The notes beneath the pieces are model-generated. The model did no database searches. It had not been told where the DNA came from and saw only the letters and a program-made list of their open reading frames with translations. Positions 50,901 to 61,383 of a DNA stretch of 64,000 nucleotides are shown one piece after another (the stretch's first letter is position 1; the number at the start of each line of letters is the position of its first letter). Source of the DNA: Monarcha castaneiventris obscurior (taxonomy: Eukaryota; Chordata; Aves; Passeriformes; Monarchidae); contig JAMPIT010000890.1 of the NCBI GenBank assembly GCA_026261815.1, positions 7,966,001 through 8,030,000 on the forward strand, read 5' to 3'. Made by a program: the position numbers and the translations under genes.

Positions 50901-51290
50901 CCTCTGATTTTTTTGTTGACATTGTTGTCCTTATTTCTGAAGGGCTGGTTCCAAAGAGCAGACAAAATAGCCAATAGCACTGAAGACAGCAGCAGACTGT
51001 TGCTGAAGCTAAAGGAGACAAGTTTTGGATGTTTCCATTGACCAAACCTGTGTGTTGTCTTTGGCTAACCCTTTGCACCTGCTGATGTCCTGTGCAGCAA
51101 CCAATAGCAACTTTTCCAGGGAAACCTTAGTCATATCTTTGCCAGTGTCAGCAGGAAGAGAAAGACCTTTGCCTCTCATCTCTTGTACTTTTCAGTCCTC
51201 CTCTTCCCACTTTTTTTCCAATTTACCTGTGCTGCCTTACAGCAGCCCAAGGGCAGACCTTCACCCCCTCTTTTCTCTTTCCCATGCTAG
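47913..51290. other. Non-coding stretch, no gene supported
   Basis: Unique AT-rich DNA with A-runs of 11-13 nt (48119-48129, 50093-50105). Between about 50940 and 51280 the sequence is less AT-rich, with overlapping frames on both strands, and ends in the pyrimidine tract of the next acceptor-like site. Confidence 0.45.
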
Positions 51291-51432
51291 AAAGACATGG
51301 ATGTGCAAAAGCTGATTTAACAGGAGAAATAAGAAGCAGGGCAGGCAGAAATAGCGTCAGTGTAGATATAGATGTAAAGGACTCTGACACTGTGTCCTCA
51401 GGCACTGAGTCGACTGACATGACTGGCCATCA
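51291..51432 (+). other. Unproven exon-like frame interrupted by a solo LTR
   Basis: A strong acceptor (CTCTTTTCTCTTTCCCATGCTAG) ends at 51290; the run of pyrimidines before it is long. The following frame is open with a hydrophilic, Ser/Thr/Asp-rich peptide (for example SVSVDIDVKDSDTVSSGTES), more coding-like than its neighbours. At 51433 the sequence changes into a solo LTR, so the segment is cut within or just at the end of any exon. Ignoring the insert, the same frame would run about 20 codons past the right-hand duplicate to a stop at 51914-51916. An alternative end is the weak donor-like GTAACC at the boundary. No family recognised. Confidence 0.22.
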
Positions 51433-51848
51433 TGTAACCCAGGAGTTTATTTTGTCTCCAAAAATCAGGGCACTGAATAAAAACACCCATTGGGAATGGC
51501 CCTTGGGAACTTCTTAGCCCCTGCGCAGTGCTTGGGAATTGCTGCTAATTGGTATGGTGAGTTTTACATCATAGTGTGGACATAACCTAGGGGAGGAGGA
51601 GTAACACAAAGGTGACTGGGGAGAGAGAGAAAGGAGAAGGTATCTCATGTAAAGGCATGTGAGAAGGGAAGAAGACTTAGGCAGTGTGAGAACTGAAATG
51701 CATGCAGGTAACCAAGACTGCCAAAATCCACAGCTGAAGTGTAAAGAGTAGATTTACTCCATCTCCACTCTGGCAAAACAAAGACACATCCACAGCTAAG
51801 CTTATTCCATCTTAGCCGGGGCAAAAAGCACGCAAGCCATTCCCACCT
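51433..51848 (-). mobile_element. Solo LTR of an endogenous retrovirus, with 7-bp flanking direct repeat
   Basis: Flanked by GCCATCA at 51426-51432 and 51849-51855, a likely target-site duplication. The insert is 416 bp, a usual LTR length. Read on the minus strand it ends ...CTCCTGGGTTACA with AATAAA 14-19 bases before the terminus (plus 51446-51451), a canonical LTR 3' end. A TATA-like TGTAAAAC lies about 110 bp further upstream. The minus-strand start (AGGTGGGAATGG) lacks the expected TG, perhaps by mutation. No internal retroviral sequence is present, so it is a solo LTR left by recombination. Its family is not identified and it does not resemble the ERVL-type LTR at 56575. Confidence 0.55.
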
Positions 51849-54800
51849 GCCATCAAAGGTTTGGCACAGGCGCAGTCCTTCACAAGGCTGTGTTTTACAG
51901 TCTCCAGGCTTCTTAATCTCTCTGCTGTTCCAACTCCAGGCCTAGGCCTGCGAAGAATATTTTTTAGTTCTTTTACAGCATTGTGTTATCTTCTAGAGGA
52001 ATCCCACTTCTCAAGACAAGCAGCAAACAGTGAAATTTCCCACATCGAATATTAGCATCCCTGAGCTGCCAGGTCATCTTGAATGAAAATACCAATTTTC
52101 CCCTCCTTAACAAATCTTCCAGTTTTAACCCTTTCCTTCCAGCAGTCAGGCAGTGAACTATTGCCATTTTTTTTTATTATCCAAACCTTCCCCCAACCAG
52201 TCTCCGTGACGTTTTAAGCCCTGGTGTTGATGACCAATTGAGTAATCCACTGAACTGAGTAAAGAAAATATCTTGACCAGCTGAAAATTTCCTCCTGCAT
52301 AGTTGTGATAACTGTTTGTTTGCTTGATTGTAGTTATATAAAGTGTATTTTAAACTTTTAAGTATCTCCCAGAAAAAGATGACATTTTTTTTCTTCAGAC
52401 TCAAGCACATTTTATTGTATAACTGCCTAGTTTTCAACTAAATCAAAGAGAATTAGGTATCTAAATACCTTTGAAGATCTGAAGTTAGATATAGAAAAAT
52501 TATTTAAAATGTAGGGGTCTGTGATACCTCAGTGTAGGATATGGCAGAAATCAGAGATGTTTCTGAAGGAAAAAAAAAAGGGTGCTATGTTGGTATATGC
52601 TTATGTAGTTAAAAAGAGGGTGGTGAGGTTTTGCTGCATGCTTCAAAATGTATTTTTGCTTCACTGTGAATGTATTTTGCAAATATTTAAAATGCATAGG
52701 GTGGGTAATTCATGTGCATTAGATGAGCATTTTCAGAAATTAGTATTTGGCCAACAAATGTCTACTTTCAAATATATATTTAAAACCTTTTCTTTTGCTG
52801 AAGATGCCACTGAATTTTCTTAGATTAGATAATTATCTTTCATTGTCCTTACATTATACTCAGCTCAGCTTCATCCAGCTTTTTGACTTCTAAGATTTGT
52901 AATTAACCTTTTCTGTCAAATATTAACAGAAGGAAAATCCTGGTAGTTTCTTAGCTCCAGAACTTGAAGAGTGACAAATTAACAGAGCTGAAGAGGTTGA
53001 AAACTCTACCCACATATTTAGTTTTATTGATGGAAGTATCATGGGGCAATTGAGTCATGACACTGCTAGAGCTCCACATGTATAGCAAGACTGACAAGTC
53101 TAAAAACTTTCACCCTCTCTCTCTGATATCCTTATGTTCTTACAAATAAAATAAGAGTATAATGCAATGACATTTCTCCCTCAAAAATTAGTATCTAGAA
53201 TGAAATTCTAACTATTTTACTTTTGTTCTTTTTTGATGATAAGGTGTTTACGGTGTTCTCAAAAAGATTACGTAAGGGATGGAGGGAATTTGTTGGGGAA
53301 AAATAATGTTTACGGAGTAAGGTTAATAATAACTCTTAAAGGAAAGTTTATGGAAGAATAGCAATGAAGAGCTATGGGGATTGTGAAAAACCCTTGTGAA
53401 ATAACATTCTAATTCTCTGGAGAAAACAATCTAAATAAAAAGTAGAGCTGGATAGAAATGAAAAGCACAAAAATAATTTGCCCAGGGGTTTGGGCAAAGC
53501 TGTTATTGTCAAACTTAACTTCTTTTTTATTCCAGACAGTTTTATTATTCATGGACCTTTTTATGTATTCTGACTATTTTACTTCCAAAAGGATTCATGA
53601 TTAGTGTGTAGAAAACTCAGAGTGTTTCATTTATGAATTAAAAATTATGTAGGTAGGCAATTATGTAGCAGACCTGTATGAGCTTGGGTCAGTATACTGG
53701 ACTAGAGGAATCTGGTTTGCTTCTCTCATTGTCTAAAAACTTCTGGCCTTTTTTGTTCTCTTGTTTATATGTTTAAAAACCATAAATATGAAATCATCTT
53801 CAAACCTTTCCAGTGACAGATATCTCCTCCAACAAATGGTGCTTTACTACTGGGTAGCGTTCAGTCTTTTTGTTTTCAGAAACCTGAAAAAGAGGGATGC
53901 ACCACTAGGAGGGATTTGAATCCACTTGATGCACGTGCCTACCTGTTGTGACAAATCAGATCCTTTAGGGGAAAAGTAATACAGTTGATGCATTGTGTTT
54001 TGGCTTCACAGTGTGGCAGGGCACAAGCCTTAATCCTAATAAAGATAGCAGATCATCTCTATTATTTTCTAATCCTTCTGTTCAAAGAATTCTTCTGCCA
54101 GGGATTGTTCATCCATAAAGGTAAATCTTTGTAACTGCTTCAAAATATGGTCAATGGGACCTGTAGATGCCACTGTATTTTGTCTTAATGCTTGTGCCAT
54201 AAGTGTATCAATGACATTTATTTCAGACATTTAGTTTAAAATATTTTAATAGTCCTTTGGAGTGGAAACAAAACAGGATTCACAAGGGTTTCTAAATCCT
54301 GGATTTTCCTCCTCTTTTCCTTTGTAAAGCAGTAGTCAGACATTGAAAGAGCTGGAAAGTTTTCCTACCAAGGCTGATAGACTCAGCAGTTTGCAGGTTT
54401 TGTATTGGGACTGATGAGAATGCCTGCTCCCAGGTCTAAATAGCTCCTGTAAGAAATCACTGAGATCAAAGTTTGCTATTCTTGGAAAAGTATAGAAGGT
54501 ATTACAGTCCCACATAGTTTCTAAGGAGTAATTTCTGAATTGAGTCACAAATTCATTTGCATACCTTCTTCAAATTACTGATGCACACCAAAGTGCTAAG
54601 CAGGTGCAGAAAGGCAAGACTTCCAAGTGTCTTCCTCACTCTGCATGGATTTCTCTCTAGCTAACGCTTGCTGCATGTCAGACTGCCAGTGGTAGTGGCA
54701 AAATTGGCAACTCCTGGTACTTCCATGGTGTGTGAACGTGGGGTTGAAATGGATGATCTTGGCTTTTTGTGCAGCCAAGGTTTTACAGCAGAAACTGCCT

Positions 54801-54974
54801 TTCCAGTAGGCTTGTACCTCAGGCACCTGTGCCATAGACTTTTTTGTATAAACCAGATCTATACTTTAGTATAAAAGATACATATGCCCTCACTGAGGAT
54901 GTTTGGGCAAGCCTGCAGAAAACCAAAAATATTTATCTTGAGAAGTATAAAACTCTCCTAGACATAGGTGATTC
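51849..54974. other. Non-coding stretch, no gene supported
   Basis: Begins with the right-hand copy of the LTR target duplication. The rest is unique AT-rich DNA with unrecognised frames of up to 100 codons (52521-52823). A GGGATTTGAATCCAC word near 53912 resembles a tRNA B box, but no A box or cloverleaf was found. Confidence 0.5.
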
Positions 54975-55002
54975 CAGAAGTCAGCACCAGAGCTGACTTC
55001 TG
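54975..55002. other. Perfect 11-bp inverted repeat (hairpin)
   Basis: CAGAAGTCAGC at 54975-54985 is perfectly complemented by GCTGACTTCTG at 54992-55002, with a 6-nt loop (ACCAGA). It is a stable short cruciform or hairpin. It is too short for a microRNA precursor, and no poly-T follows. Confidence 0.7.
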
Positions 55003-56574
55003 AGCATATTGAGAAAAACATGCAAACAAAGAAAACAGGAAACGTATACAAAATACAGCCAAGGCTTAGTAGTTGGAAGAGATGAGGGGACAGTGAAGAC
55101 TAGCAACATCCTGACATGAACATTTCATTTCTCCTCCTCTTCTTCATGGCATTTTCTGTATTTGAACAGAGCTCTTGCCTCACATGTAATAAATCCTTTT
55201 CATGCAGCCGATGGTTCCCACTTTATAAAATAGCAGCGACTGCTTTTTAATGTTTTTACTAATTTTTTATGGTAAATGTCTTTAATATTAACTTCTTCTT
55301 TTCTCTTGTCCTTCAGACACCTCTTGCTAGAAAAGTAATCCTGTACATAACCTTCACATTCTCCTTCATTTCTTACACAGATGTTGAGGTTTATCTGGCT
55401 CGGCTGATCTCTCACATCTCATCACTAATCTCTTTTGTCAGCTTGTCCATTCTTTAGATATTATCTATTCTTTTGAAGTTCCTCACTTCTGTCCCTTATA
55501 TTCACTGAAGGAGCAACGACAAAAGATCCAGTGAAAATAGCAGCATAATTTACACATTTCATCTTTACCTTTAGATTGATGCTAAACATATATTGTTATG
55601 GCCTTTCCTGTCCCTTTTAATCATTGTTTCATACTTAGGATTTATTAAGACTGTGTTGATCAATAAGAGAGAAAAATTATAGCTTGTTGGAGTTGTCTGT
55701 AGTTGAAAATATTAATATTTGTCTCTCAGTCATGATGGAGGGCTCTGTTCCTTTTATATTTTTTCCTTGTTATTAACTCTCCCACACCAGCTGTCTTCAA
55801 TACAAAGGCAGGCAGATGTCTGCTGACAGCCTTATTTAGAAATTAGAGTGCTTTCCAGATTTAAATCCAAGATCTAAAATTTTAAGATCAATGCACAGAC
55901 ACTGTGGAGGTGAGAACTGTTGTTTTCATCTGAGTTTCATCTTCTGCATTGATCTATTGTTCCAATCAGTGTTGCATCATCTTCCTATCCTAGGAAAATA
56001 GCAGCAGGCAAAATTGAACTGGTTCACAGAGGCTCAACGAGCTGATATTTATTTTTGAGAAGATGCCATATTTTCAAGAAATACAATACAAATATATCAG
56101 ACCAATGATAGAGCAATCCTTAGCTCTGAGGAAATCCACCCAGGAGAAATGTTAAACTGACTTCATGTGTTTTCAGCATTAATTCGCAGTCCCGATATGT
56201 TACAGGGAGTCTGAGGCCTTAGGTTGCACCAATGCAGTATCATATTTCAGAGCTGTGTAAACCCAGTAAAAATTCTAATCACGTGTTTTATTCCTCTATC
56301 TCTGGCTCTTGTAGTCAAACAGATCAGTCAGAAAAGACTTAAACATATTTATAAAAACCGAAAGCTATTTTTTCTAAGTGGGATCATGCACCTTGAGGTG
56401 TATAATTCTGGAATGGGGAAGAGCTTTTCTGTTATCATTATCAACCTGTAGCAATATCTGTGATGCAGCAGGTGGATGTAAAAGAGACTCTGGCCTCTTT
56501 CTCTCTGTGTTTTTGGGGGGGAATAAGTTGCTCCTGATTGGAATTTCAAACTATATAGTGAGAAAAAAGTCCCC
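55003..56574. other. Non-coding stretch, no gene seen
   Basis: Unique DNA. Short unrecognised frames only (62-75 codons). A G-run of seven lies just before 56522. Confidence 0.5.
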
Positions 56575-57126
56575 TGTTCCTCAGGTGAATTAGACCCAAG
56601 CAGCTGCCTATTTACTCACTTCTCCCACTGGAGAGGGAGTAAATAAAAAAAACAGCAAGAAGACTGAGGGATAGAGAAAAAGATGGTTTACTAAGTGGAA
56701 CAAAAGCTGTGAGTGAAAGCAAAACAAAATTAATTCCTTCCCATTTGCAGACAGTTGTCCAGCCACTTCCTGGAAAGCAGGTCCTGAGAATGAATTGCTT
56801 TGGATGTTATACATGCAAACATCGGGAATTCTTCCACCTTTTCTTGAGATTTTATTGCTGACTACATTATACAGCATGAAACATCCTTTTGCTCAATTTT
56901 GGTCATCAGAACTCCCTCCCAATTTCTTGCCTATCCCTAGCCTTGGAACCAGGGTGGCAAAGTGCAAAGAAGAGGAAGTCTCAAAGCACTGCTCAGCAAT
57001 AATCAAAACACTGGGATTTTATCTTTTATCAGTGCTGTTTTAGCCAGAAATCCAGATCCAGAAATCCAGAGCACCCTTCAGGCTGCTACAAAAAAAGTTA
57101 ATTTCACCCCAGCCAGATGCAGCCCA
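56575..57126 (-). mobile_element. ERVL-type LTR (avian endogenous retrovirus), nearly full length
   Basis: Read on the minus strand the 552-bp segment follows a common avian ERVL-type LTR from end to end. It starts TGGGCTGCATCTGGCTGGGG, then a GTGAAATTAAC word and GTAGCAGC (family start TGTCCTGGTTTCAGCTGGG..., from memory). It continues with GTTTTGATTATTGCTGAGCAG, a CATGCTGTATAATG TATA-like region and a CACTTAGTAAACCATC polyadenylation-type word. It ends with CCAGTGGGAGAAGTGAGTAAA, GCAGCTGCTTGGG and a degenerate terminus near TGTTCC on the plus strand. Diverged, so old. No retroviral genes flank it, indicating a solo LTR. A target duplication is not clear (TCCCC left, CTTCC right). A 14-bp unit CCAGAAATCCAGAT is duplicated inside it at 57044-57071. 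Confidence 0.78.
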
Positions 57127-57155
57127 CTTCCTTATCCCATCAGGGAGAGATGTTA
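57127..57155. other. Spacer between LTR and poly(T)
   Basis: Short unique sequence between the LTR start and a 21-nt T-run; no feature seen. Confidence 0.5.
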
Positions 57156-57176
57156 TTTTTTTTTTTTTTTTTTTTT
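57156..57176 (-). repeat. Poly(T) run of 21 nt
   Basis: The longest homopolymer in the window. On the minus strand it is a poly(A) of 21, but the sequence on its 5' side (plus 57177 onward) has no AATAAA at the right distance and no recognisable gene, so a retroposed transcript is only a possibility. Confidence 0.85.
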
Positions 57177-57394
57177 GGAGTGCAGCAGCAGTAGGCAGCG
57201 TTATTCATCTAAACCGTCCCAAAAGTGTGCATCATCATGGCAGCAAAAGGTCAAATTTAATGAGCATCACTTCAGTTTGGCCACTGCCAGTCACCAGTGT
57301 CTGACCTCCAAACAGTGCACCCGTGTCCACTCAGAGCTCTCCTTCATGTGGTGATAAGGCTCTAAGCTGCCCTCAGATCTGGGCTTTGCCTTAA
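57177..57394. other. Non-coding stretch, less AT-rich
   Basis: About 220 bp of unique sequence with CpGs retained (CAGCGTTATT, AAACCGTCCC). No gene or repeat family recognised. Confidence 0.5.
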
Positions 57395-57500
57395 AAATCA
57401 CAGCTCTACCCTGAGTGTATCATTATTGCACCTTTGTCACAGCTCATTGAGCCACATAATCATTCTGCATGCATCAGCGCTTCCTCCCCTAGTAAAAATG
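57395..57500. promoter_or_regulatory. Possible regulatory block
   Basis: Contains a CACCTTTGTCACAG word (SOX/TCF-type CCTTTGT), a CATAATCATT word and the palindromic TGCATGCATCAGCG (octamer-like). The block is free of low-complexity sequence. Regulatory role is inferred from motif density alone. Confidence 0.15.
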
Positions 57501-58189
57501 CTTGGCATCCAGAGATGGCATCATGGTCAAGGTGCAGTGAGTGCTTCAGGAGCAAAGTTCTCTAATGGCTAAGAAGTAGATTAGGAAAAGCTACAAAAGC
57601 AACTGACACAGTATATATCTTATACAATCCTTTTGTGAAGTATTTGAGGTTCTTGTGGGAAAATTAAACCCTAAACTCATCAGAGGTCCATTTTAAAAAC
57701 AGTTTTGGTTTTGATAGCTAATATATTCCTAATTTCATTTAAACAGTTTATGAGATGCCTGTAAGATAAAACAGCTTTATTCATTGGAGAGTTTTCTTCT
57801 CTCAAACCTATTAAAATTTCAAGTATCAAGCATTTCCAGTCCCTGAGACAAAATTCATAAAGCTTTTGATTCATTATTTTACATAAACAAACAGCCATTG
57901 TACCTGATGAATTGATGTTGAATGTGTTATATTAAATTCCTAAATTCCCCAGTTGTTCTATAGGATTCTTCACTTTGCAGAATTGTCTGATTTTACTTCT
58001 TGTGTGATGCAGTAAATGATTAATATGCTAATTGTTGCTAGAATATTGAATCATCTGTTCTTCAGATTCAAAACTGCTACCACTCTGAAGAGCTGCTCCT
58101 CCACTTCTCCTCCATTTAGTGAAAGTAATAAACCCATGCCTTTCCTTTTCTAAAGTAATTGAACCAATTTAAATGTGAAAGTCTAGATT
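57501..58189. other. Non-coding stretch, no gene seen
   Basis: Unique AT-rich DNA, with a 72-codon unrecognised minus frame (57680-57898). Confidence 0.5.
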
Positions 58190-58640
58190 GCCTCTACACT
58201 GTCTCTTCATTTCTCCCACGCTACTTCTTCCCCTCTCCTTGTAGTTGCCAGTAGTTTCATTGTCTTTTGTTTTCAGTATAAGAACCTCTATTTTTTCTTA
58301 ATTTTATCTTGTCTGAATGCCAGCTCTTTTTCTTATTCTTTTTGATGTTGCTTTGGCTGCTGGGTTTCCCATTACTTTGGTTTCACATGATCAACTCTTC
58401 TTCAATCTATACCCTGTACATGTTTTCCTTCCTTGTTTTGCAATACAAACATACTTCCTCTCCAAAGTATGTGGGTCTCAATTCTTTCCTAAATTCACCT
58501 TAAGATCTCTTTTGACCCCACTTTCATGTTTGCTTTTTCCTTATTTTCCCACTGCTCACTCTCTACACCATGTCTCTTTCTTCCCCCTCATTTCTTCCTG
58601 CCTTGTGGCTTCAGCACATTTTGGTTGGACCTAAAAGGGG
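58190..58640. other. Pyrimidine-biased stretch
   Basis: For about 450 bp the plus strand is strongly enriched in C and T (TTCTCCCACGCT, TTTCCTTCCTTG, TTTCTTCCCCCTC), without being a strict repeat. The two overlapping plus-strand frames here (64 and 105 codons) exist because stop codons are purine-containing and therefore rare in such sequence. They are not considered genes. Confidence 0.6.
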
Positions 58641-60330
58641 GTGCTTGCCAGGAGTTAGGTTTGCTACTCCAGCTTCCAATCCCTATGTCACATGAAGGAG
58701 CTTGATTTTTTGATTTCTGGCCCTGCTCCATATGAGAGTCTGGTTATCAACCAAAGAGTTTTAAATACATTTCTTAGTTTTGCAGAGGCTAATGAATATA
58801 ATTCCTTTTTTTTTTTTTTCTTGGTGCTAGTTTATCACTTTCTGGCAAATTGTGTGGTGATTACTTAAAACCAAAATTAAAAAAATATCAGGTAAGAATT
58901 TTCTTGTATCTCATTACAGGAAGAAAGGAATTTTCCTCCAGAGACAGTAAGGACATCCATAGCATGAATATTTAACTGCTCCTACAGTGTTATTACAATG
59001 ACACTCCAGTGCAGTCACAGGCTCTAGGTGTAGTGGGTGTGGTATTACAATGTTTGTTCTGAAGACCGCATAGATTTTGTGAGGATACATGCTTGTCATG
59101 CTATGAATTTCTACCTCAAAATGGCACTGAAATTCCAGCCCCAGCCTGAGACATTTCTACATGAGCAAAACACTGCCTGCATGGAAAAAACACTCAAGGG
59201 AAAAACAAGTGTAACAAATTCATAATTCAGATTAATTCCACAAAAATCTTTATTGCGCTCAACAAACAAATAATGACAGCTCCCTATCACAGTGGCTGAA
59301 CTTTGTTGTTACTATCATTCTTTATAAGTCTGTATGTAGAAAACCAATTTCATCAGCATTTTCCAATGAGTTACAAGTTTTCCTTGAGACTGTAAAAACC
59401 CTTTCACTCTAAATTCAGAAAGATTTAGTCAAATTGTGTGCACTGCTGTTGTGCAGATTTCAGTTTCCCCTTGGCTTGTTTGAAGGAAACAGAAGGCGTC
59501 ATTTACCTTCTCTGTCTGCCATCATTCAGCCAAGTGGCTGTTTAAGCAGCTGGCCCAAACCAGAAGATGCTGGCTCAGCTGGAACAGGGGAAGCAGTAGC
59601 CCAAATAGTAAAGGAGTTCAGGGACACAGAAATGAGGCAGGATTATTAGGCAATTTCTGGTATTAGGAACTAATATCTGTAGCGGGCTTTGCAAGTGATG
59701 GCCAAATGGATTAAAGGAAAATAGATGAAGATAGATGCTCCAGTTTGGACTTGTTGAATTCCACCATTAAATTTCATTTGAACAGGCATAGTAACACAGA
59801 TGACAGAGAAGGCTCTGGTAGGAGGAGTTACAATAACCTCACTTTATCTTGATGAAAGTGTAAACAGAAATTTTAGCTGTACAGAAAGCAGGGAAAAAAG
59901 TGGGTTCATGAAGGATACTCAGTAGAAGCCTGCAACACTGGCTGTATCTTCTACTAAATACCCTCCCTTTTCTCCTGCTTTCTATATAGCTAAAATACCA
60001 ACCCAATTAATCCCCAGTGAAAAGACATCTGAAACAAGAAGGGACTTTGGGAATAAAAAAAAGATCTTTTACAACAAAGACAGCAAATCTTTTGCTGTGT
60101 AGTTCATTCTGATGGCAGCTCTTCCAGAAATAAGCACCAGAAAGATGGACTCAGTATTGTCAATCCTCTACATTAAAACATAGTTGTAGGATGGGCACAA
60201 TGAGTGTTTTGTATTTTATCCTGCTCTGTTGACATTTAGACTTTTGGTTTGCTCCCAGCATATATTCTCAAGATCCTATCTGCAGTTATTATTTTGAATA
60301 CTCTCATCTTTTACTGTAAAAAAATGTTAT
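58641..60330. other. Non-coding stretch, no gene supported
   Basis: Unique DNA with a 14-nt T-run at 58806-58819. A 71-codon plus frame (59434-59649) is hydrophilic near its end but lacks a convincing acceptor and is unrecognised. Confidence 0.45.
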
Positions 60331-60355
60331 GCTGGGATCTGTGTATGATCCCAGC
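60331..60355. other. Perfect 9-bp inverted repeat (hairpin)
   Basis: GCTGGGATC at 60331-60339 pairs perfectly with GATCCCAGC at 60347-60355 across a 7-nt loop. No adjacent transcription signal is visible. Confidence 0.65.
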
Positions 60356-61356
60356 CTTAAAGAACTAGACAGTGTTGAAAAGTCTGTGGTAAACATATCC
60401 AGTTGCAAATTTCCTTACACCTTTGACAGCAATAACAAAGTTGAAGTTGAAGTGTAATTATGTAGCTAAGTGAGGGCATATTTAGAACACCCACATATCT
60501 GTTGAATTGTCCAAACAGTTTGGAGATGTATTTAAATAAATCCTGAACTATGTTATGTTTTTCACTAGAATTTAATAGCTTTAAATGCAGACTAGTCTAC
60601 TGATGTTGATGGTTAATGTGCCTCTGTCATGTTCAACATTTCAAGGATTTTATTTAAAGACTTTATTTTTAAATTTTGTTTCAGTCTGCAGTTTTAAACA
60701 AAAATTATCAGCAAATGGGGCTAAGTAAATGTGATCACTTTTATCCTGTCAGTATTAATTTTCCAAACAATATTTGGAATAATTTCATATTCTTTTTAAA
60801 TTAAATACGTTCAATTCTCTCAGTAAAAAGATAGCACAGCTTTTGAATATACACGTTGCCTCCTTTTCCTCTCTGTACTGCTGGAGCCTGCTTACTTCAC
60901 AAGTCGTGCCTGAGCATAAAGCTGGCTGTGCCTGTGAGCAGATTTTTGCTTTTAGTTCCTCTACAGTGAGGGCTGGAGAGGCAATGATAACTGTGACTAC
61001 TGCAACTCATTCCTATAGGAACTTTGATTTTGAAAACGGAAATGGAAGTCACGGATGTCTCTTTGTTACGTGCAAGGCAGATGAGTATAGGAGTTTGTTC
61101 AATAAAATAATTGAATAAATTACATAAATTTCAGTGGCTTGAATTCCTTTGAAAAATAAAAGTAATTAGATTATGCATACCATAATTTCTATAGGTAAAA
61201 CTGACATAATTGTCTCAATTCAGGAGCACTTTCTTCCTTTTATGATGTTTATACAATTTAGTTAGTCTGTTTCATGGTGGTGACTGTCATGCTTGGGAGA
61301 TTTTTTTATGTTCTTCTGTTGAAAGAAGAAAGCAATGGAGCTTTTTAAAATTTTCT
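60356..61356. other. Non-coding stretch, no gene supported
   Basis: Mostly AT-rich. A 91-codon plus frame (60843-61118) follows a pyrimidine-rich run and contains a polar stretch (RNFDFENGNGSHGC), but no family was recognised and its borders lack good splice sites. Confidence 0.45.
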
Positions 61357-61383
61357 GGTTTTTTGGTTTGGTTTGGTTTTTTT
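61357..61383. repeat. G/T-rich (GGTTT)n tract
   Basis: Three GGTTT-type units between T-runs, all G or T. Confidence 0.8.

Noticed and set aside
53905..53935. tRNA B-box-like GGGATTTGAATCCAC (possible SINE or tRNA)
   Set aside because: No A box at a suitable distance and no cloverleaf can be drawn.
59434..59649. 71-codon plus frame with a hydrophilic end
   Set aside because: Weak acceptor, no family recognised.
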